Assembly (NCBI RefSeq): GCF_022965805.1
Contig: NW_027330864.1
Location: 124,001-188,000 of the forward strand
Length of the DNA: 64,000 nt
Direction: 5' to 3'
Origin: Primulina eburnea
Lineage: Eukaryota > Streptophyta > Magnoliopsida > Lamiales > Gesneriaceae
Shown here: piece by piece, positions 23,957 through 36,446 of the stretch
Position numbering within the stretch: the stretch's first letter is position 1
How the letters are laid out: every line of letters starts with the position of its first letter
Position numbers and translations under genes: made by a program
Notes under the pieces: model-generated
What the model saw: only the letters and a program-made list of their open reading frames with translations
Told to the model about the DNA's origin: nothing
Database searches by the model: none

Positions 23957-24646
23957 AACTCCAAAACTATTCCGAAAATCATAACAATTCCATAATCAGT
24001 CCGTTTCTTAATCTGACTTCGATTCTATGATGTCTAATATGTCAAGAACAACATATATGAGTTCCATTAAATTCTGACAATATCATAATTTCAAAGCATG
24101 TCAAAACGTAGTAAAACTTACGTCCAGTTGTAGCCTACGTTGCTAGGAACTCGATACCGAAGTCGGATTCAAAATCAGACGGACGGATCACTCACAAATC
24201 TCAAATCTCACCTGAAGCCTCCTCGGTTCTTCCCTTCTCGATTCTGAGGAAATTTGCTTGTATATACATGTATATATACACGTTGCATACTTAAGGGCAA
24301 GTGGCAACTTTTCATTCTGCATGTTTCTCGCTAGGGCGGTCAAAACCTACCGCTAGGGCGAGGCAGTTTCGGTCGAGATCCTCGGCTGAACATCTCCTGG
24401 CGCTCGGGCGGTCAAAAGTTTCCGCCCGGGCGAGCAATTTTCGGCCCTCGGCAATTAAACAATCGTGCTCGGGCGGTGCTTTTCTACCGCTCGGGCGCGA
24501 GATGTTCGGTCTAACATCTTGAGATGTTCGGTTCAACATCTTGGTTTAAAATAAATCACGCCCGGCTTCGTCATTTGAGTTCCTATAACCTCAATTATGT
24601 CAATTAATCAACATCTGATTACAGTAATTAAATCTCGGGAATTACA
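23952..24646 (-). mobile_element. Family E 3' LTR, copy I, second fragment (U3/R)
   Basis: Continues 14022 after the F insertion and ends TCGGGAATTACA at 24646, followed by a PPT. It holds ACGTAAGT in sense (24118-24125), a TATA-like gtatatacatgtatatatac (about 24260-24280) and CGCTCGGGCGGT-type repeats (24329-24500). Near-identical to 35752-36446. Confidence 0.88.
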
Positions 24647-25784
24647 TTTCTCCCCCTCTTAGATCTGAGTTCGTCCTCGAACTCGCAAGTAATCAATTCA
24701 AATATATCAGAAGAAATGTATACAGAGTTTAAATCAGAAACTCATCTCAATAAATCTGTTCTGAAATTTCAATCTCATATCAAATTCTATTCTAAAAATA
24801 GCTCTGATAAAGTCAATCTCGCAATACTGGCTATACAACATCCGTATATACCCAACCACAGCTCATAACAACTCAACACCATCAGTTGTTATCGAATTTG
24901 TTTATTCTAATCAAATATATATTCGATCTTTGGTCTCAAATACCAACAGTCATCGTCCGACGTTGGCATATTCAGTCTGTTTATTATGAGCTATTCTCAT
25001 TTTCTTCTGAATTAGCTTCATCTTTTCAGTCATATCCCTAATCATTTAAGATCCAATCTCAAGAATTTCAGAGATATCATTCAAATAAAGAGGGGATCGA
25101 CACCTCTTTCCGTACAACACTTCTAAAGAAGCCATCTCAATACTCGTTTGATAGTTGTTGTACGCAAATTCACAAATGACAATAAATCATGTCAACTAGT
25201 GCTAAAATCTAGCACTACAGTTCCTGGATATCCTCCAGTATTTAGATAGTTCGCTCCGACTATCCTTCAATCTATAATTCATAGATGAAAATCATGCTAT
25301 ACATTCTGCCAAAAGTACAAAATCAACCAAAAATCATGGTATGATATCGTCAATTTTAGGCATTCAGTGCAATCTAATCACTCTTCTGATACATTCTATG
25401 GTGGCATTCTGATCTTCCTGACCACTTCTCTGACATCAATATGTGTCATTTGGTCATGTTTGTACATTATCTAGTACAAACTGATAGATATAGATTGAGC
25501 AATCTGTCAATCTTAATCATATCATATTACAATCTGTAAAAATAATGGTAATCTCATCACGAAAGCCATAGAAATGTACTCCCATTTCTATTTAGAACTA
25601 TACAATTCTGTAATAAATCTTCTAATTTCTATCTTTCTATCTTTTCTGTCAGCGATTTAGACATATCAATACAATTTCTGTCAACATTTCAACACAATTC
25701 TGTTATAACTGATCTCATCTGTCTATATCACAACGATCTGTTCGAATACAATACAGTCTCAATTATCAGACTGAACACTGAATC
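24647..25784 (-). pseudogene. Family E degenerate integrase region, copy I
   Basis: Opens with a PPT (tttctccccctctt) and the tgagttcgtcctcgaactcg motif found after the LTR in A elements. It then runs in parallel with the family A integrase C-terminal region at the nucleotide level (for example ctctttccgtacaacac and atactcgtttgatag match A3 near 56640-56700). No frame stays open; stops and indels are frequent. It is cut by element D at 25784, where gaatc is the probable duplicated target. The same sequence continues without D at 36447-37584 and beyond. Confidence 0.78.
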
Positions 25785-27228
25785 TGTAGTAGCCCGAATT
25801 CCAAATTGGGTAATTAACGGATTAATGGTGATTAAGAAGGTTTAATGTGTAATTTTGACCGTGGTCATGATCGGACGGACCGAAGATGGTTCGGTAGCAC
25901 CGAAGAGTTCGGACGATCCGAAGTGGGTTCGGTGGATCCGATCATGAGGTGTCAAGAGTTGATCGACACGTCAGTTTACATGCAAGTTCGGATGATCCGA
26001 AGTGTAGGTTCGGTGGATCCGATCATGAGGTGTCAAGAGCCGATGGACACGTAGGAGTTCGGACGTTCCGAAGTGGGTTCGGTGGATCCGAACATAGCCT
26101 ATAAATAGTGCTCGGATTTCCTCATTTTGCATTGCAAATTCTTGAGTTGTGTCTCATATTTGACAAGTTTGGAAGGTTTCTAGGGTTAGTTGTCGGTCGA
26201 GCGATAGCCAAGAGCTGCCAGGATTGGTAGCATAGTGACGCCTGAGTTACGAGGCAATCGACATCAAAGGGCTGTCGACGGACGAAGGTAAACCCTAAAC
26301 CTTTGGTAGTACTGGTTTTGCTAGTCGAGCATGGTAGTATTGTTCATTGGGTATGCTTTTGATGCATAGGCTTGTTCTAGACCGGATTAGCGGTGTTGCG
26401 TAAGGCTAGGCTTGCTGTGATAGAGGTACGAAAGTACTATCCGAGATATCCTGGTCGAGTATACATCCTTATATGTGTTGCATGATTATGTGGTGCATTG
26501 ATATATGTCATATGATGCATGCTATTATGTCACGTTTTATGATGCATGTTGCATTTCATGTTGAGCCGTATCTCCTTCGAGATAGCCTTTACTGTTGAGC
26601 TGTATCTCTTTCGAGATAAGCTATATCTTGTGGGGCCGCTCAGCCCTGTCTTGTCTTGTGGACGCATGGACACCGAGAGTACACAGTGGCCGACGGGTCC
26701 GGAGGGCTTCGGTGATCCGGGACATTTTAGGTCCACGTCTGTTCTTGTAGTGGATGCAGTGACCCAGAGGAGTACCGCGCGGCACTATCCACTTGGCGCC
26801 TCTAGACTGAGCATTTTGAGATCCTTTGTTACTCCTGTTTCTTGACTACCCTGGTATCATATCATAGCATGTGCATTTCATATAGGCTTGTATACTCATG
26901 CTTTTGTACTGGGCGTTCTTATCGCTCACGTCCTCGGTTTTGTTTATCTTGGACACCCCATTCCCACGAGGCAGGCCTCAGGTTGGACAGCTCAGGAGGA
27001 GGAGGAGGAGGACGTTGAGTAGCTGGTTGGTTTAGTTCTTCGGTATCTTTTTGATTCGATATGGTTGTACCGTATATTTCCTTTTAGTTTAGTTGTCCTG
27101 GATTTTCGATTGGGTTGTATAACTATTGTCGTCGGCCATATTTCCGCTGTTATCTCCGATTATTATTAATTAAGTTAATTGCATGCTTAGTTCTTCATTA
27201 GTAGGTGATTCTGGAACGGGTCACTACA
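25785..27228 (+). mobile_element. Element D 5' LTR (1444 bp)
   Basis: Ends TGTAGTAGCC and GGGTCACTACA, with a PBS four bases after the end. It carries a U3 dyad-repeat array, a TATA box, a donor-like AAG|GTAAAC at 26288 and a GGA-rich run (26993-27012). Confidence 0.9.
25869..26107 (+). promoter_or_regulatory. Element D U3 dyad repeats and TATA box
   Basis: Repeats built from TTCGGACGATCCGAA-like dyads plus GGTTCGGTGGATCCG, in about four units between 25869 and 26090; two units share a 20+ bp gatcatgaggtgtcaagag-type tail. The TATA box ctataaatag lies at about 26099-26108. This resembles an enhancer and core promoter; function is inferred from position. Confidence 0.6.
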
Positions 27229-27324
27229 TTTATGGTATCAGAGCATGCTTACGATTTTGGGATATAGATTCTGTTTTGGGATTTTCGTTGACCATTTTAC
27301 CATTTTCCCCATTCTATCTTGTAG
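26288..27324 (+). other. Candidate leader intron of element D
   Basis: Donor-like GAAG|GTAAAC lies about 190 nt after the TATA box. The acceptor-like pyrimidine-rich ccccattctatcttgtag ends at 27324, two bases before the gag ATG at 27327. Splicing would remove the U5 region and the PBS. No transcript evidence is available here. Confidence 0.45.
27233..27244 (+). other. Primer-binding site of element D (tRNA-iMet)
   Basis: TGGTATCAGAGC, four bases after the LTR end. Confidence 0.9.
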
Positions 27325-27326
27325 CG

Positions 27327-30300
27327 ATGGCTGACCACTTTGGTGATGAGAGTAGTCAGGGAAGTGTAGGTCGTTGGGGTGACCAGGACGATCGTAGGCG
27401 TCATCGTGAACATCGTCATCGTCGGGATGGTCCTAGGCGTTTTGATTTGCACCGTTTCATTCAGATGGGGCCTAAGCCTTTAGTCGGCGGTGAGACTCCC
27501 GATGATGCTGAGGATTGGTTAGAGCGCATGGAGAGTTGTTTCCGTGCATTCCAGTGCACCGAGGAGCAGCAGATGGAGACCCTTAGTTTTCTTCTCGAGG
27601 GCCGTGCGCGCAAGTGGTGGCGATCGACTTCTGCGCCGATAGTCCAGTCCCAGGGTAGGGTGACTTGGGCCGATTTCCGTGCAGCTTTCATGCAGCTGTA
27701 TTTTCCTCCAGCCCTTCGCCAGGCAAAGACGATTGAGCTCCTGAATCTTAAGCAGGGTAGTATGTCTGTTGATGAATATCAGCAGAAGTTCTTTGAGTTG
27801 TTACCTTTTGCTCCTCATATCAGTGGCAGTTCTGAGGCCAAGTATGACCATTTTCTTCAGGGTCTTAACCAGGAGATTTTTGATCGAGTCACTGTCTGTG
27901 ATAATCCTACTTCGTATGATGGGTTAGTGAACCGGTGTCGCCAGGCAGAGATCAGTCTCCAGCGTGGTAGGGCTATTCTTTCTTCTAGACCTCCGAGTAC
28001 TTTGAGCCCTCGATCTCAGTCTTTCAAGAAGTCAGGTTCTTCTTCTGGATCTGGATCACGGTCTAGCGGTGTTTTCCGCTTTGGTAAGAAGAAGGTTTCT
28101 TGTGTGCATTGTGGGAAGAACCATCCATCGGAGCAATGCCGATCAGCCGCGGGAGCTTGTTTTCAGTGCGGAGAGATGGGTCATCTCAAGAAGAATTGTC
28201 CTCAGTTGCGAGGTGGAGCAGGATCTGGTTCCGGATCTCAGACGACTGTTCAGCAGAGGAGGCAGGGTCAGGCAGTGGGTAGTTCAAATCTTCGACCTCG
28301 TGCCCAAGGTCAGGTTTTTGCGCTGAACCAGGATCAGGCTGCAGATGAGACAGAGAGAGTCATAGCAGGTACTTTTCGTTTATGCGGTATTCCTGCTTTT
28401 GTTCTTATTGATACCGGAGCATCTCATTCATTCATTTCTGCACGATTTGTTAAGCGTCATAAGTTACCGTATATTTCTCTAGACGTCATTCTTTCCGTTT
28501 CTACCCCGATGGGTCATTCGGTGTTAGCAAAGCGTCTAGTGATGGGTTGTCCCTTAGATTTTGAGGGTAACGAATTGATTGCGAATCTTATGATCCTGGA
28601 GATGGAAGATTTTGATTGTATTCTAGGTATAGACCTATTGACTACTTACCGAGCTACTGTGGATTGTTACCAGAAGCTTGTTCAGTTTCGTACGACTGAG
28701 AGCTCTAGTTGGTTTTTCTATGGTGAGGGAGCGCGACCTCCAATGCCAGTGGTATCTGCTCTGAAAGCCTGTCGTGCTTTAGAGTCGGGCGGGGAAGGCT
28801 ACCTCATCTATGCGATTGATTCATCCACAGGTAGTGTTGGTATAGAGGATATTCCAGTGGTTTGTGAATTTCCTGATGTTTTCCCAGATGAGATTCCTGG
28901 TTTTCCTCCGGTTAGAGAGGTGGAGTTTGGCATTGAGTTAATGCCAGGGACTGCACCGATTTCTCGTGCCCCCTATCGTCTTGCTCCGTCAGAGATGAGA
29001 GAATTGAAGCAGCAATTGCAGGATGTTCTTGATAAAGGTTATATTCGCCCGAGTGTTTCACCTTGGGGAGCTCCAGTCTTGTTTGTCAAGAAGAAAGATG
29101 GATCTATGCGTTTGTGCATTGATTATCGCCAGTTGAATCGTGTGACGATCAAAAACAAGTATCCATTACCTCGTATCGATGATTTGTTCGATCAGCTTCA
29201 GGGTACCTCTGTTTACTCCAAGATTGACTTGCGATCGGGTTATCATCAGATGAGAGTTAGAGATGATGATATTTCCAAGACTGCATTTCGTACTCGATAT
29301 GGGCATTACGAGTTTCTAGTTATGCCATTTGGATTGTCGAATGCGCCAGCGGTGTTCATGGATCTGATGAATCGAGTCTTTCGGGATTTTCTAGATCAGT
29401 TTGTTGTGGTTTTCATCGACGATATCTTGATTTATTCTCACAGTGTGGAAGAGCATATCCAGCACTTGAGGATTGTGTTGCAGATTCTTCGCGAGAAGCA
29501 ATTGTATGCTAAGCTGAGTAAGTGCGAGTTCTGGATTGATCGTGTAGTATTTCTTGGTCATGTGATTTCCAAGGAAGGAATTTCTGTGGATCCCAGCAAG
29601 ATTGAGGCAGTGCTGAATTGGTCACGTCCTACGACGGTGGCTGAGATCCGTAGTTTTCTAGGTCTGGCAGGGTATTATCGTCGCTTCATCGTGAAATTCT
29701 CTCAGGTAGCTAGACCATTGACGCAACTTACTCGGAAGGATGTTCCATTCGAGTGGTCATCTGAGTGCGAAGATAGTTTCAGAGAGCTTCGTCGACTTCT
29801 GACTTCTGCACCTGTTTTGGCGTTACCGTCAGGATCTGATGGTTTCAGTGTTTACACCGATGCCTCTTTTCAAGGATTAGGGTGTGTGTTGACGCAGAAT
29901 GGTCATGTGATCGCTTACGCATCCAGGCAGTTAAAACCTCACGAGGAGAAGTACCCTATTCATGATCTAGAATTAGCTGCTATTGTGTTCGCGCTGAAGA
30001 TCTGGCGTCATTACTTGTACGGGGTTAAGTTCGAAATTTTTACTGATCATAAGAGTCTGAAGTATCTGTTCACTCAAGCTGAGTTGAACATGAGACAACG
30101 TCGTTGGATGGATCTACTTAAAGATTATGACTGCGAGATCAAGTACCATCCAGGTTCTGCGAATCTCACAGCCGATGCTCTTAGTCGCAAGGTGAGAGCC
30201 TCTGCACTTCAGACCAGTGCTATGATTAGTACTATCCAGGATTGTTGTTCATTGGGATTTAATTTCAAACATCGGAAAGGTATGGAGAGCATTCGTGTTG

Positions 30301-31682
30301 CTACCATTTTATCTGAGCCAGCTATGTTCGCTCGGATTCGAGATGCTCAGATGTCTGATCTCAAGACTCAGAGATTAGCTCGGTTGGCTGGTGGAGATAG
30401 TAATTTCCATTATCAGTCTAATGGTCTTCTGTGTTTGTCTAATCGGGTTGTAGTACTAGAGGATGATACTTTGAGGGAAGAGATCTTATCTCAGGCTCAT
30501 CGAAGCAAGTTGAGTGTCCATCCAGGAAGCAACAAGATGTATAAAGATTTGAGGACACGATTTTGGTGGAAAGGGATGAAGCGCAGCGTCTATCAGTGTG
30601 TTTCCAAGTGTCTTGTTTGTCAGCAGGTTAAGGCAGAGCACCGTCGACCGGGAGGATTATTGTTGAACTTACCTATTCCCGAATGGAAGTGGGAGCATAT
30701 CGCGATGGACTTCATTACTCACTTACCATTGTCTTCGAGGAATAGTGATGCTATTTGGGTAGTGGTGGATCGACTCACCAAGTCTGCTCATTTTCTGCCA
30801 TATAACCGTGATTTCACTTTCGATCGTATGGCTCGATTGTACATTCAAGAGATTGTACGTTTGCATGGGGTGCCAGTTAGTATTGTCAGTGACAGAGATC
30901 CTCGTTTTACCTCACGATTTTGGGGTAGTTTCCAGTCAGCACTGGGCACTTCACTAAGTTTGAGTACAGCTTATCATCCAGAGACCGACGGTCAGACGGA
31001 GAGGACTATCCGTACACTTGAGGATATGATGCGAGCTTGTGTGATGGATTTCGGAACCGCTTGGCAGGATCATTTGCCTTTGATTGAGTTCGCGTACAAC
31101 AACAGCTACCATCGTAGTATTATGGCGTTGTATGGGCGACGTTGTCGTACTCCATTATTTTGGGATGAAGTTGGGGAACGACATGTTGAGGGACCGGAGT
31201 TAGTCCAGCAGGCTATTGATAAGGTTGCAATAATCAAGAAACGGATTAAGATCGCTCAGGATCGACAGGCTAGTTATGCGAACACCAAGCGGCGACCTCT
31301 TTATTTTCAGCCAGGTGAGAAAGTGTTTCTCCGAGTTTCGCCTTTTCGCAGGATTTTGAGATTTGGTCTCAAGGGTAAGCTGTCTCCGAGATTTATTGGT
31401 CCATTTGAAATATTGGAAAGCGTGGGAGATTTGGCTTACAGACTTGCATTGCCGCCGTACCTATCAAGTATTCATGATGTATTCCACGTATCTTTGTTGA
31501 GACGATACGAAGCAGATGAGTCTCACATTTTGCATCCCTCTGAAGTTAAACTAAATTCAGATTTGTCTTACGTGGAACGACCAGTGCGGATCCTCGATCG
31601 CAAAGACAAGGTGTTGCGAAATAAGATCATTCCTCTTGTCTTAGTTCAGTGGCAGCGCAGAGGCACTGAAAAAGCCGGATAA
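27327..31682 (+). CDS. gag-pol: Element D gag-pol polyprotein, one open frame, C-terminus replaced
   Basis: A single frame of about 1450 residues from ATG 27327 ([10 protein letters not shown]). The frame opens upstream at 27183 inside the LTR, but this ATG follows the acceptor-like tag and starts the gag homology. Domains: gag ([27 protein letters not shown]; about 55-200), zinc knuckles [13 protein letters not shown] and [14 protein letters not shown] (about 258-290), protease [11 protein letters not shown] (about 360), RT with [10 protein letters not shown] (about 695), RNase [12 protein letters not shown] to DALSRK (about 840-950), integrase zinc domain ending [10 protein letters not shown] (about 1095), and core with MDFIT, SDRDPRF and TDGQTERT (about 1127, 1188, 1222). 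SIMALYG lacks five residues present in family A ([12 protein letters not shown]). The last residues and the stop come from LTR B2 sequence, so the chromodomain is incomplete. Enzymatic domains look intact by motif. Confidence 0.93.
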   Translation: MADHFGDESSQGSVGRWGDQDDRRRHREHRHRRDGPRRFDLHRFIQMGPKPLVGGETPDDAEDWLERMESCFRAFQCTEEQQMETLSFLLEGRARKWWRSTSAPIVQSQGRVTWADFRAAFMQLYFPPALRQAKTIELLNLKQGSMSVDEYQQKFFELLPFAPHISGSSEAKYDHFLQGLNQEIFDRVTVCDNPTSYDGLVNRCRQAEISLQRGRAILSSRPPSTLSPRSQSFKKSGSSSGSGSRSSGVFRFGKKKVSCVHCGKNHPSEQCRSAAGACFQCGEMGHLKKNCPQLRGGAGSGSGSQTTVQQRRQGQAVGSSNLRPRAQGQVFALNQDQAADETERVIAGTFRLCGIPAFVLIDTGASHSFISARFVKRHKLPYISLDVILSVSTPMGHSVLAKRLVMGCPLDFEGNELIANLMILEMEDFDCILGIDLLTTYRATVDCYQKLVQFRTTESSSWFFYGEGARPPMPVVSALKACRALESGGEGYLIYAIDSSTGSVGIEDIPVVCEFPDVFPDEIPGFPPVREVEFGIELMPGTAPISRAPYRLAPSEMRELKQQLQDVLDKGYIRPSVSPWGAPVLFVKKKDGSMRLCIDYRQLNRVTIKNKYPLPRIDDLFDQLQGTSVYSKIDLRSGYHQMRVRDDDISKTAFRTRYGHYEFLVMPFGLSNAPAVFMDLMNRVFRDFLDQFVVVFIDDILIYSHSVEEHIQHLRIVLQILREKQLYAKLSKCEFWIDRVVFLGHVISKEGISVDPSKIEAVLNWSRPTTVAEIRSFLGLAGYYRRFIVKFSQVARPLTQLTRKDVPFEWSSECEDSFRELRRLLTSAPVLALPSGSDGFSVYTDASFQGLGCVLTQNGHVIAYASRQLKPHEEKYPIHDLELAAIVFALKIWRHYLYGVKFEIFTDHKSLKYLFTQAELNMRQRRWMDLLKDYDCEIKYHPGSANLTADALSRKVRASALQTSAMISTIQDCCSLGFNFKHRKGMESIRVATILSEPAMFARIRDAQMSDLKTQRLARLAGGDSNFHYQSNGLLCLSNRVVVLEDDTLREEILSQAHRSKLSVHPGSNKMYKDLRTRFWWKGMKRSVYQCVSKCLVCQQVKAEHRRPGGLLLNLPIPEWKWEHIAMDFITHLPLSSRNSDAIWVVVDRLTKSAHFLPYNRDFTFDRMARLYIQEIVRLHGVPVSIVSDRDPRFTSRFWGSFQSALGTSLSLSTAYHPETDGQTERTIRTLEDMMRACVMDFGTAWQDHLPLIEFAYNNSYHRSIMALYGRRCRTPLFWDEVGERHVEGPELVQQAIDKVAIIKKRIKIAQDRQASYANTKRRPLYFQPGEKVFLRVSPFRRILRFGLKGKLSPRFIGPFEILESVGDLAYRLALPPYLSSIHDVFHVSLLRRYEADESHILHPSEVKLNSDLSYVERPVRILDRKDKVLRNKIIPLVLVQWQRRGTEKAG

Positions 31683-31894
31683 ATCGGTGAGAATAACTCC
31701 CAGTATAAATCAATGAAACATGCAATCATATAAACAAATATAAAGCATGTAATCAGGTATCAACAATATGTAACAAATTTGAAACATAATTAATAGCACC
31801 CTGTCAACAATACTCGTAGCTACATAATTCAGACTAGACTCAATCCTAGTCTAGGGATCCCGATTCCAGAAGTTGGTATGCATATATCGACTAT

Positions 31895-32302
31895 CAGTAA
31901 TAGAAAAGACTCCAGTTCTATCCACGCCGATATAGTATCGATTAACAGTAATAGAAAAGACTCCAGTTCTATCCACACCGATACAGTATCGATTAACAGT
32001 AATAGACGAAGCCCTGATTCTATCCACATTGATATATTATCGATTAACAGTAATAGAGCAAGCCTTGATTTTATCCACATTGATAGGATATCGATTACCA
32101 GTAATAGAACAAAGTCCGATTCTATTCACATCGATATAACATCGATTGACAGTAATAGAAGGAACGATGAATCTCTCCACATCGACATAATATCAATCAA
32201 CAGTAATAGAATAAGCTATACATCTATCCACATCGATATAATATCAACTAACAGTAATAGAAGAAGCTATCATTCTATCCACATCGATAACCAACATCCA
32301 GT
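31895..32302. repeat. 51-bp minisatellite in LTR B2, about 8 units
   Basis: Same unit number and phase as 10179-10586, with scattered substitutions. Confidence 0.85.
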
Positions 32303-33172
32303 GACAGTCTTTGGCACATCCGCCAATACCCATCTTATGACATCGTGCAATGTGCCCGTGGCGAACCCACCACTAACGGCACTTCTGTCATAAGATTACT
32401 CCTCTAATACCTGCTGTCTAAAATCAAGAGAACAAGTATATCAATCAATCAATGCAAATATCAATGCAATAAAGTAAAGTATGTGATTTAGGGAAACCCA
32501 AGTCTAAACCGACTCAAGTCCATCTCCCAATACCACATTGACTTATACATTTGTCTTCATGATCTGACGAAGACGAAGACTCCATTTCACGTATGTCCAT
32601 GTCAATCTGAATTCACAATATCGAATAGACTGTGTCAATCTACAGCTCAATTCAAAGCCTGTTCTGATCAATATCAATACCAATTTCTATATCAATTCTG
32701 TACAATCCCGCAATCCCGGCAATACCATATCAGTACAAACAAATCAACAATTCATCTAATCCCAATCTGGTTAATATCAATATATCCAGTGATACAGTAC
32801 AAATCAGATATCAATCACAGTATCACAAAATCAATAATACCATGATTCTGATATCAATTCAGTATATTACAATCGAATAACCTCTGAAAATTCATAACAA
32901 TTCCATACATAGTCCGTTCTTCAATCTGACTTCAGATATACGATGTATACTATGTCAAGAGCGTCATATCTAACTCCTATTCAATTTAGACAATATCATA
33001 AATTCAAAACATGTCTAAACGTAGCAAAACTTACGTCCAGTTGTAGTCTACGTTGATAGGAACTCGGTACTGAATTCGGATTTAAAATCTGACGGACGGA
33101 TCGATCGCACGTTGAAATCAAAAAATCAAATTCAAAGCTTTCCTCTCGATTCCGATTTCTGAAGATTACGTT

Positions 33173-33233
<61 letters not shown>

Positions 33234-33282
33234 CCACGCAACATACTAGAGTCCAAGTGGCATTCATTCGTTCTGCATGACT

Positions 33283-33565
33283 GGCGCATATGCGCGCACA
33301 ATTCCGCGCATATGCGCCGAGAGCCTTATCCGTGCTACCCGACTGCTCGCGCATATGCGCGAACACAAGTCGCGCATATGCGCGATACCTACTGGAGTGC
33401 TCGCGCATATGCGCGCACTACTTCGCGCATATGCGCGAGACTTACAGTCTCGGCATTCATGCTACTGGACATGCCGCGCATGTGCGCGCCTACCCGCCGC
33501 GCATGTGCGCGGAAGCTTCTGTCCTATGCGCGCATGACTCGCGCATCTCATTGTGCATGTGCGCG
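33283..33565 (-). promoter_or_regulatory. LTR-B U3 palindrome array, copy II
   Basis: GCGCATATGCGC palindromes as in B1, upstream (in sense) of a (TA)n tract of about 25 units at 33179-33228. Confidence 0.55.
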
Positions 33566-33735
33566 ACTTATTTCTTTGCACACACAATCTACACCTTCCT
33601 CATGTGTTTTGGTCCGATCCGTTCCGTCCTTATTTACCGTAATTAATTAATAAATCATTTCAAATTAATTCCAGATTACGGTAATCATACCCAAATCATT
33701 TCAGATTACGGTAATTAAATTTTTCGGGCATTACA

Positions 33736-35383
33736 ACATGTCTCGATAGAAATTAAATAACGTAATGTACATACAAGTCTGTGCGTACAAACATACACTA
33801 GTGTTCAATAACAACTACAAACATAAGTGCTACAAGGCTAGTAGGAAACACTAGGAATCTTCCACGCCCGAGATCTCCACGCTATAAACTCTCTCTTCCT
33901 CGTCGTGACCCTGATCCTGCCCCACCTGTTGCCATGCACACATACAGACACGACAACAGCCGGATAACTCCGGTGAGAACATATCCCAGTATAAAACATG
34001 GATGCATGCAATGTAATAATCATGCACAAAGCATAGCATATATATCAAGTAACATGAATGAAAATCTAAACATGTAGAAGAATACAATTCTGTATTCAAC
34101 ATTTAAATCTTGACTCGACTCGTTTCTAATCTAGGGATCCCGGTGTGAATAAGACGGTCTGTCACCTACCCAACCACTCGGGGTAACGGTACGTCTTATT
34201 CCTAGACTTCGGTCAACTCTGTATCGAGGGTCTACACATATAGCAAATCTGCTCCTATGCGTCGATACACCGAAACGTCTAGTTTTGGCAAGTCTGCCAA
34301 TATCTCCTATCTCAGGACTCGAATATAAATCAATAAATAAAACATTACATAATCAAATGTAATACAATCTAGTATGTGATTTAGGGAAACTCGTATCAAA
34401 TCTGAATCGAGTTGTGAAATCCCAAGACCACATGAATTATACCTTTCTTGTCGAATAGTCGATCGAAGTCTCAAAGTCGGAATGTCAACTCTGCCAAGAT
34501 TAATCTGAAATGGGATAATAAATGTGCTATATATATCAAAACACAACTCAACCATCTTGTACAACTCAAGAATCACATTTGGTATCAAATCGACGGCATA
34601 ACGACGTATTTCTTCAATACCGATAATACAATCTCACTACAACAATATCATAATCAATCCCAACAACTTATAATCTCATCTAAACATCAATCCACCAGCT
34701 AGAATCTGTAAAATCTTCACATAATACATGCTGGAATTTCGAACAAAAGCATACGATATCCGAAAATCAATCCGATAGTAAATATAACAAGCTCAAGATA
34801 TCAAGAACACAATCTAAAGCTCAAATCTGAATTCTTCCAACACATAACTACCGAAACATGCTGGAAATAACTGAAACTTACATCCTTGAATAGCAAATGA
34901 TGAGAGGAATTCAAAACCGAAGTCGTATCCGAAATCGGATGGCTAACTTCTTCAAAACCACAAGTTCAAATCAAAAAGGACATGAAGCTTTCTCCTAAGC
35001 ATCCTCTCGGCTCTCAGTTTTCTGAAATGGAAGGAATGAAAGACACATAATCTATATTGCATGGGAAGGAACAAGTGTCTTTATTTTTCAACTAGCACGT
35101 ATGACCGCGGGTGCGGTAGCTTAGGAGCGCGGGTGCGCTGTGCTCACTGCAGCCCCATGATTTTCCAAAATTCGATGACCGCGGGTGCGGTCATGTTATT
35201 ACCGCGGGTGCGGTGTCTGTTCGCACGATTTCACCAATTTTCTATCAAGGCACCGTGGGTGCGGTCCTTCCTGTACCGCGGGTGCGGTGTGGCTTCGGCC
35301 CTGCTGCTGAACATCTCATAATTCATGCATTCTTATTTCTACAATTCTAACATCAATAATACTGATAATTCTCGAGCCTTACA
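33736..35383 (-). mobile_element. Family A LTR, copy II (outer part)
   Basis: Same sequence and endpoints as 12002-13649, beginning with acatg after LTR B and ending CTCGAGCCTTACA. The rest of this A element is absent because the upstream sequence is element D. U3 CCGCGG repeats lie at about 35103-35289. Confidence 0.9.
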
Positions 35384-36446
35384 ACTACAATCATAAGTCT
35401 CATCAATTGCAAATATCAATTCAATAAGTAAAAGTATGTGATTTAAGGAAACTCGAGTCAAACCTCACTCGAGTTGTGCAATGCCAACTCAACATTAATT
35501 TATACCTTTCTTTCTGATACTCTGACTCTGTCGAAGTCTTGAACCCCAAGTCTGTCAATACTCAGTCTGACAATAACAATATCGAGGGTACGGTATCAAT
35601 ATACCACTCAATCCATACTGGATATAATCAGAATTCAATCAAATTCTGTTTCAATATCATAACATCATATTTCCAACATATCCAGCACTACCATATCAGT
35701 CAGATACCAATTCTAACATCTCATAATCAATAATAACTCAATTCTGATATCAAGTCAACTCCAAAACTATTCCGAAAATCATAACAATTCCATAATCAGT
35801 CCGTTTCTTAATCTGACTTCGATTCTATGATGTCTAATATGTCAAGAACAACATATATGAGTTCCATTCAATTCTGACAATATCATAATTTCAAAGCATG
35901 TCAAAACGTAGTAAAACTTACGTCCAGTTGTAGCCTACGTTGCTAGGAACTCGATACCGAAGTCGGATTCAAAATCAGACGGACGGATCACTCACAAATC
36001 TCAAATCTCACCTGAAGCCTCCTCGGTGCTTCCCTTCTCGATTCTGAGGAAATTTGCTTGTATATACATGTATATATACACGTTGCATACTTAAGGGCAA
36101 GTGGCAACTTTTCATTCTGCATGTTTCTCGCTAGGGCGGTCAAAACCTACCGCTAGGGCGAGGCAGTTTCGGTCGAGATCCTCGGCTGAACATCTCCTGG
36201 CGCTCGGGCGGTCAAAAGTTTCCGCCCGGGCGAGCAATTCTCGGCCCTCGGCAATTAAACAATCGTGCTCGGGCGGTGCTTTTCTACCGCTCGGGCGCGA
36301 GATGTTCGGTCTAACATCTTGAGATGTTCGGTTCAACATCTTGGTTTAAAATAAATCACGCCCGGCTTCGTCATTTGAGTTCCTATAACCTCAATTATGT
36401 CAATTAATCAACATCTGATTACAGTAATTAAATCTCGGGAATTACA
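35384..36446 (-). mobile_element. Family E 3' LTR, copy II (truncated at U5 end)
   Basis: Matches the inner 1063 bp of the complete E LTR (39928-41955) and ends TCGGGAATTACA before a PPT. It carries the empty insertion site of element F near 35757. It begins abruptly after the family A LTR. Confidence 0.9.

Larger units (their letters stand above)
25785..31671 (+). mobile_element. Element D: Tekay-type Gypsy, 5' LTR plus gag-pol, 3' end lost
   Basis: Begins TGTAGTAGCCCG at 25785, inside the family E internal region. It contains a complete 5' LTR, PBS and almost the whole gag-pol. At about 31671 the coding sequence breaks within the chromodomain and joins a family B LTR. The PPT and 3' LTR are absent. 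The empty site is visible near 37584. Confidence 0.92.
31672..33735 (-). mobile_element. Family B LTR, copy II, truncated at its U5 end
   Basis: Corresponds to about 9956-12001 and lacks the first ~317 bp of LTR B1. It starts at the break in element D and ends TTTCGGGCATTACA at 33735, followed by acatg and family A LTR sequence exactly as at 12002. Only a few substitutions separate it from B1, but the (TA)n tract is longer. Confidence 0.9.

Noticed and set aside
25845..26845. Small frames in the D LTR (69 and 99 residues)
   Set aside because: They read through the U3 dyad repeats and R/U5; no domain or family match could be recognised.
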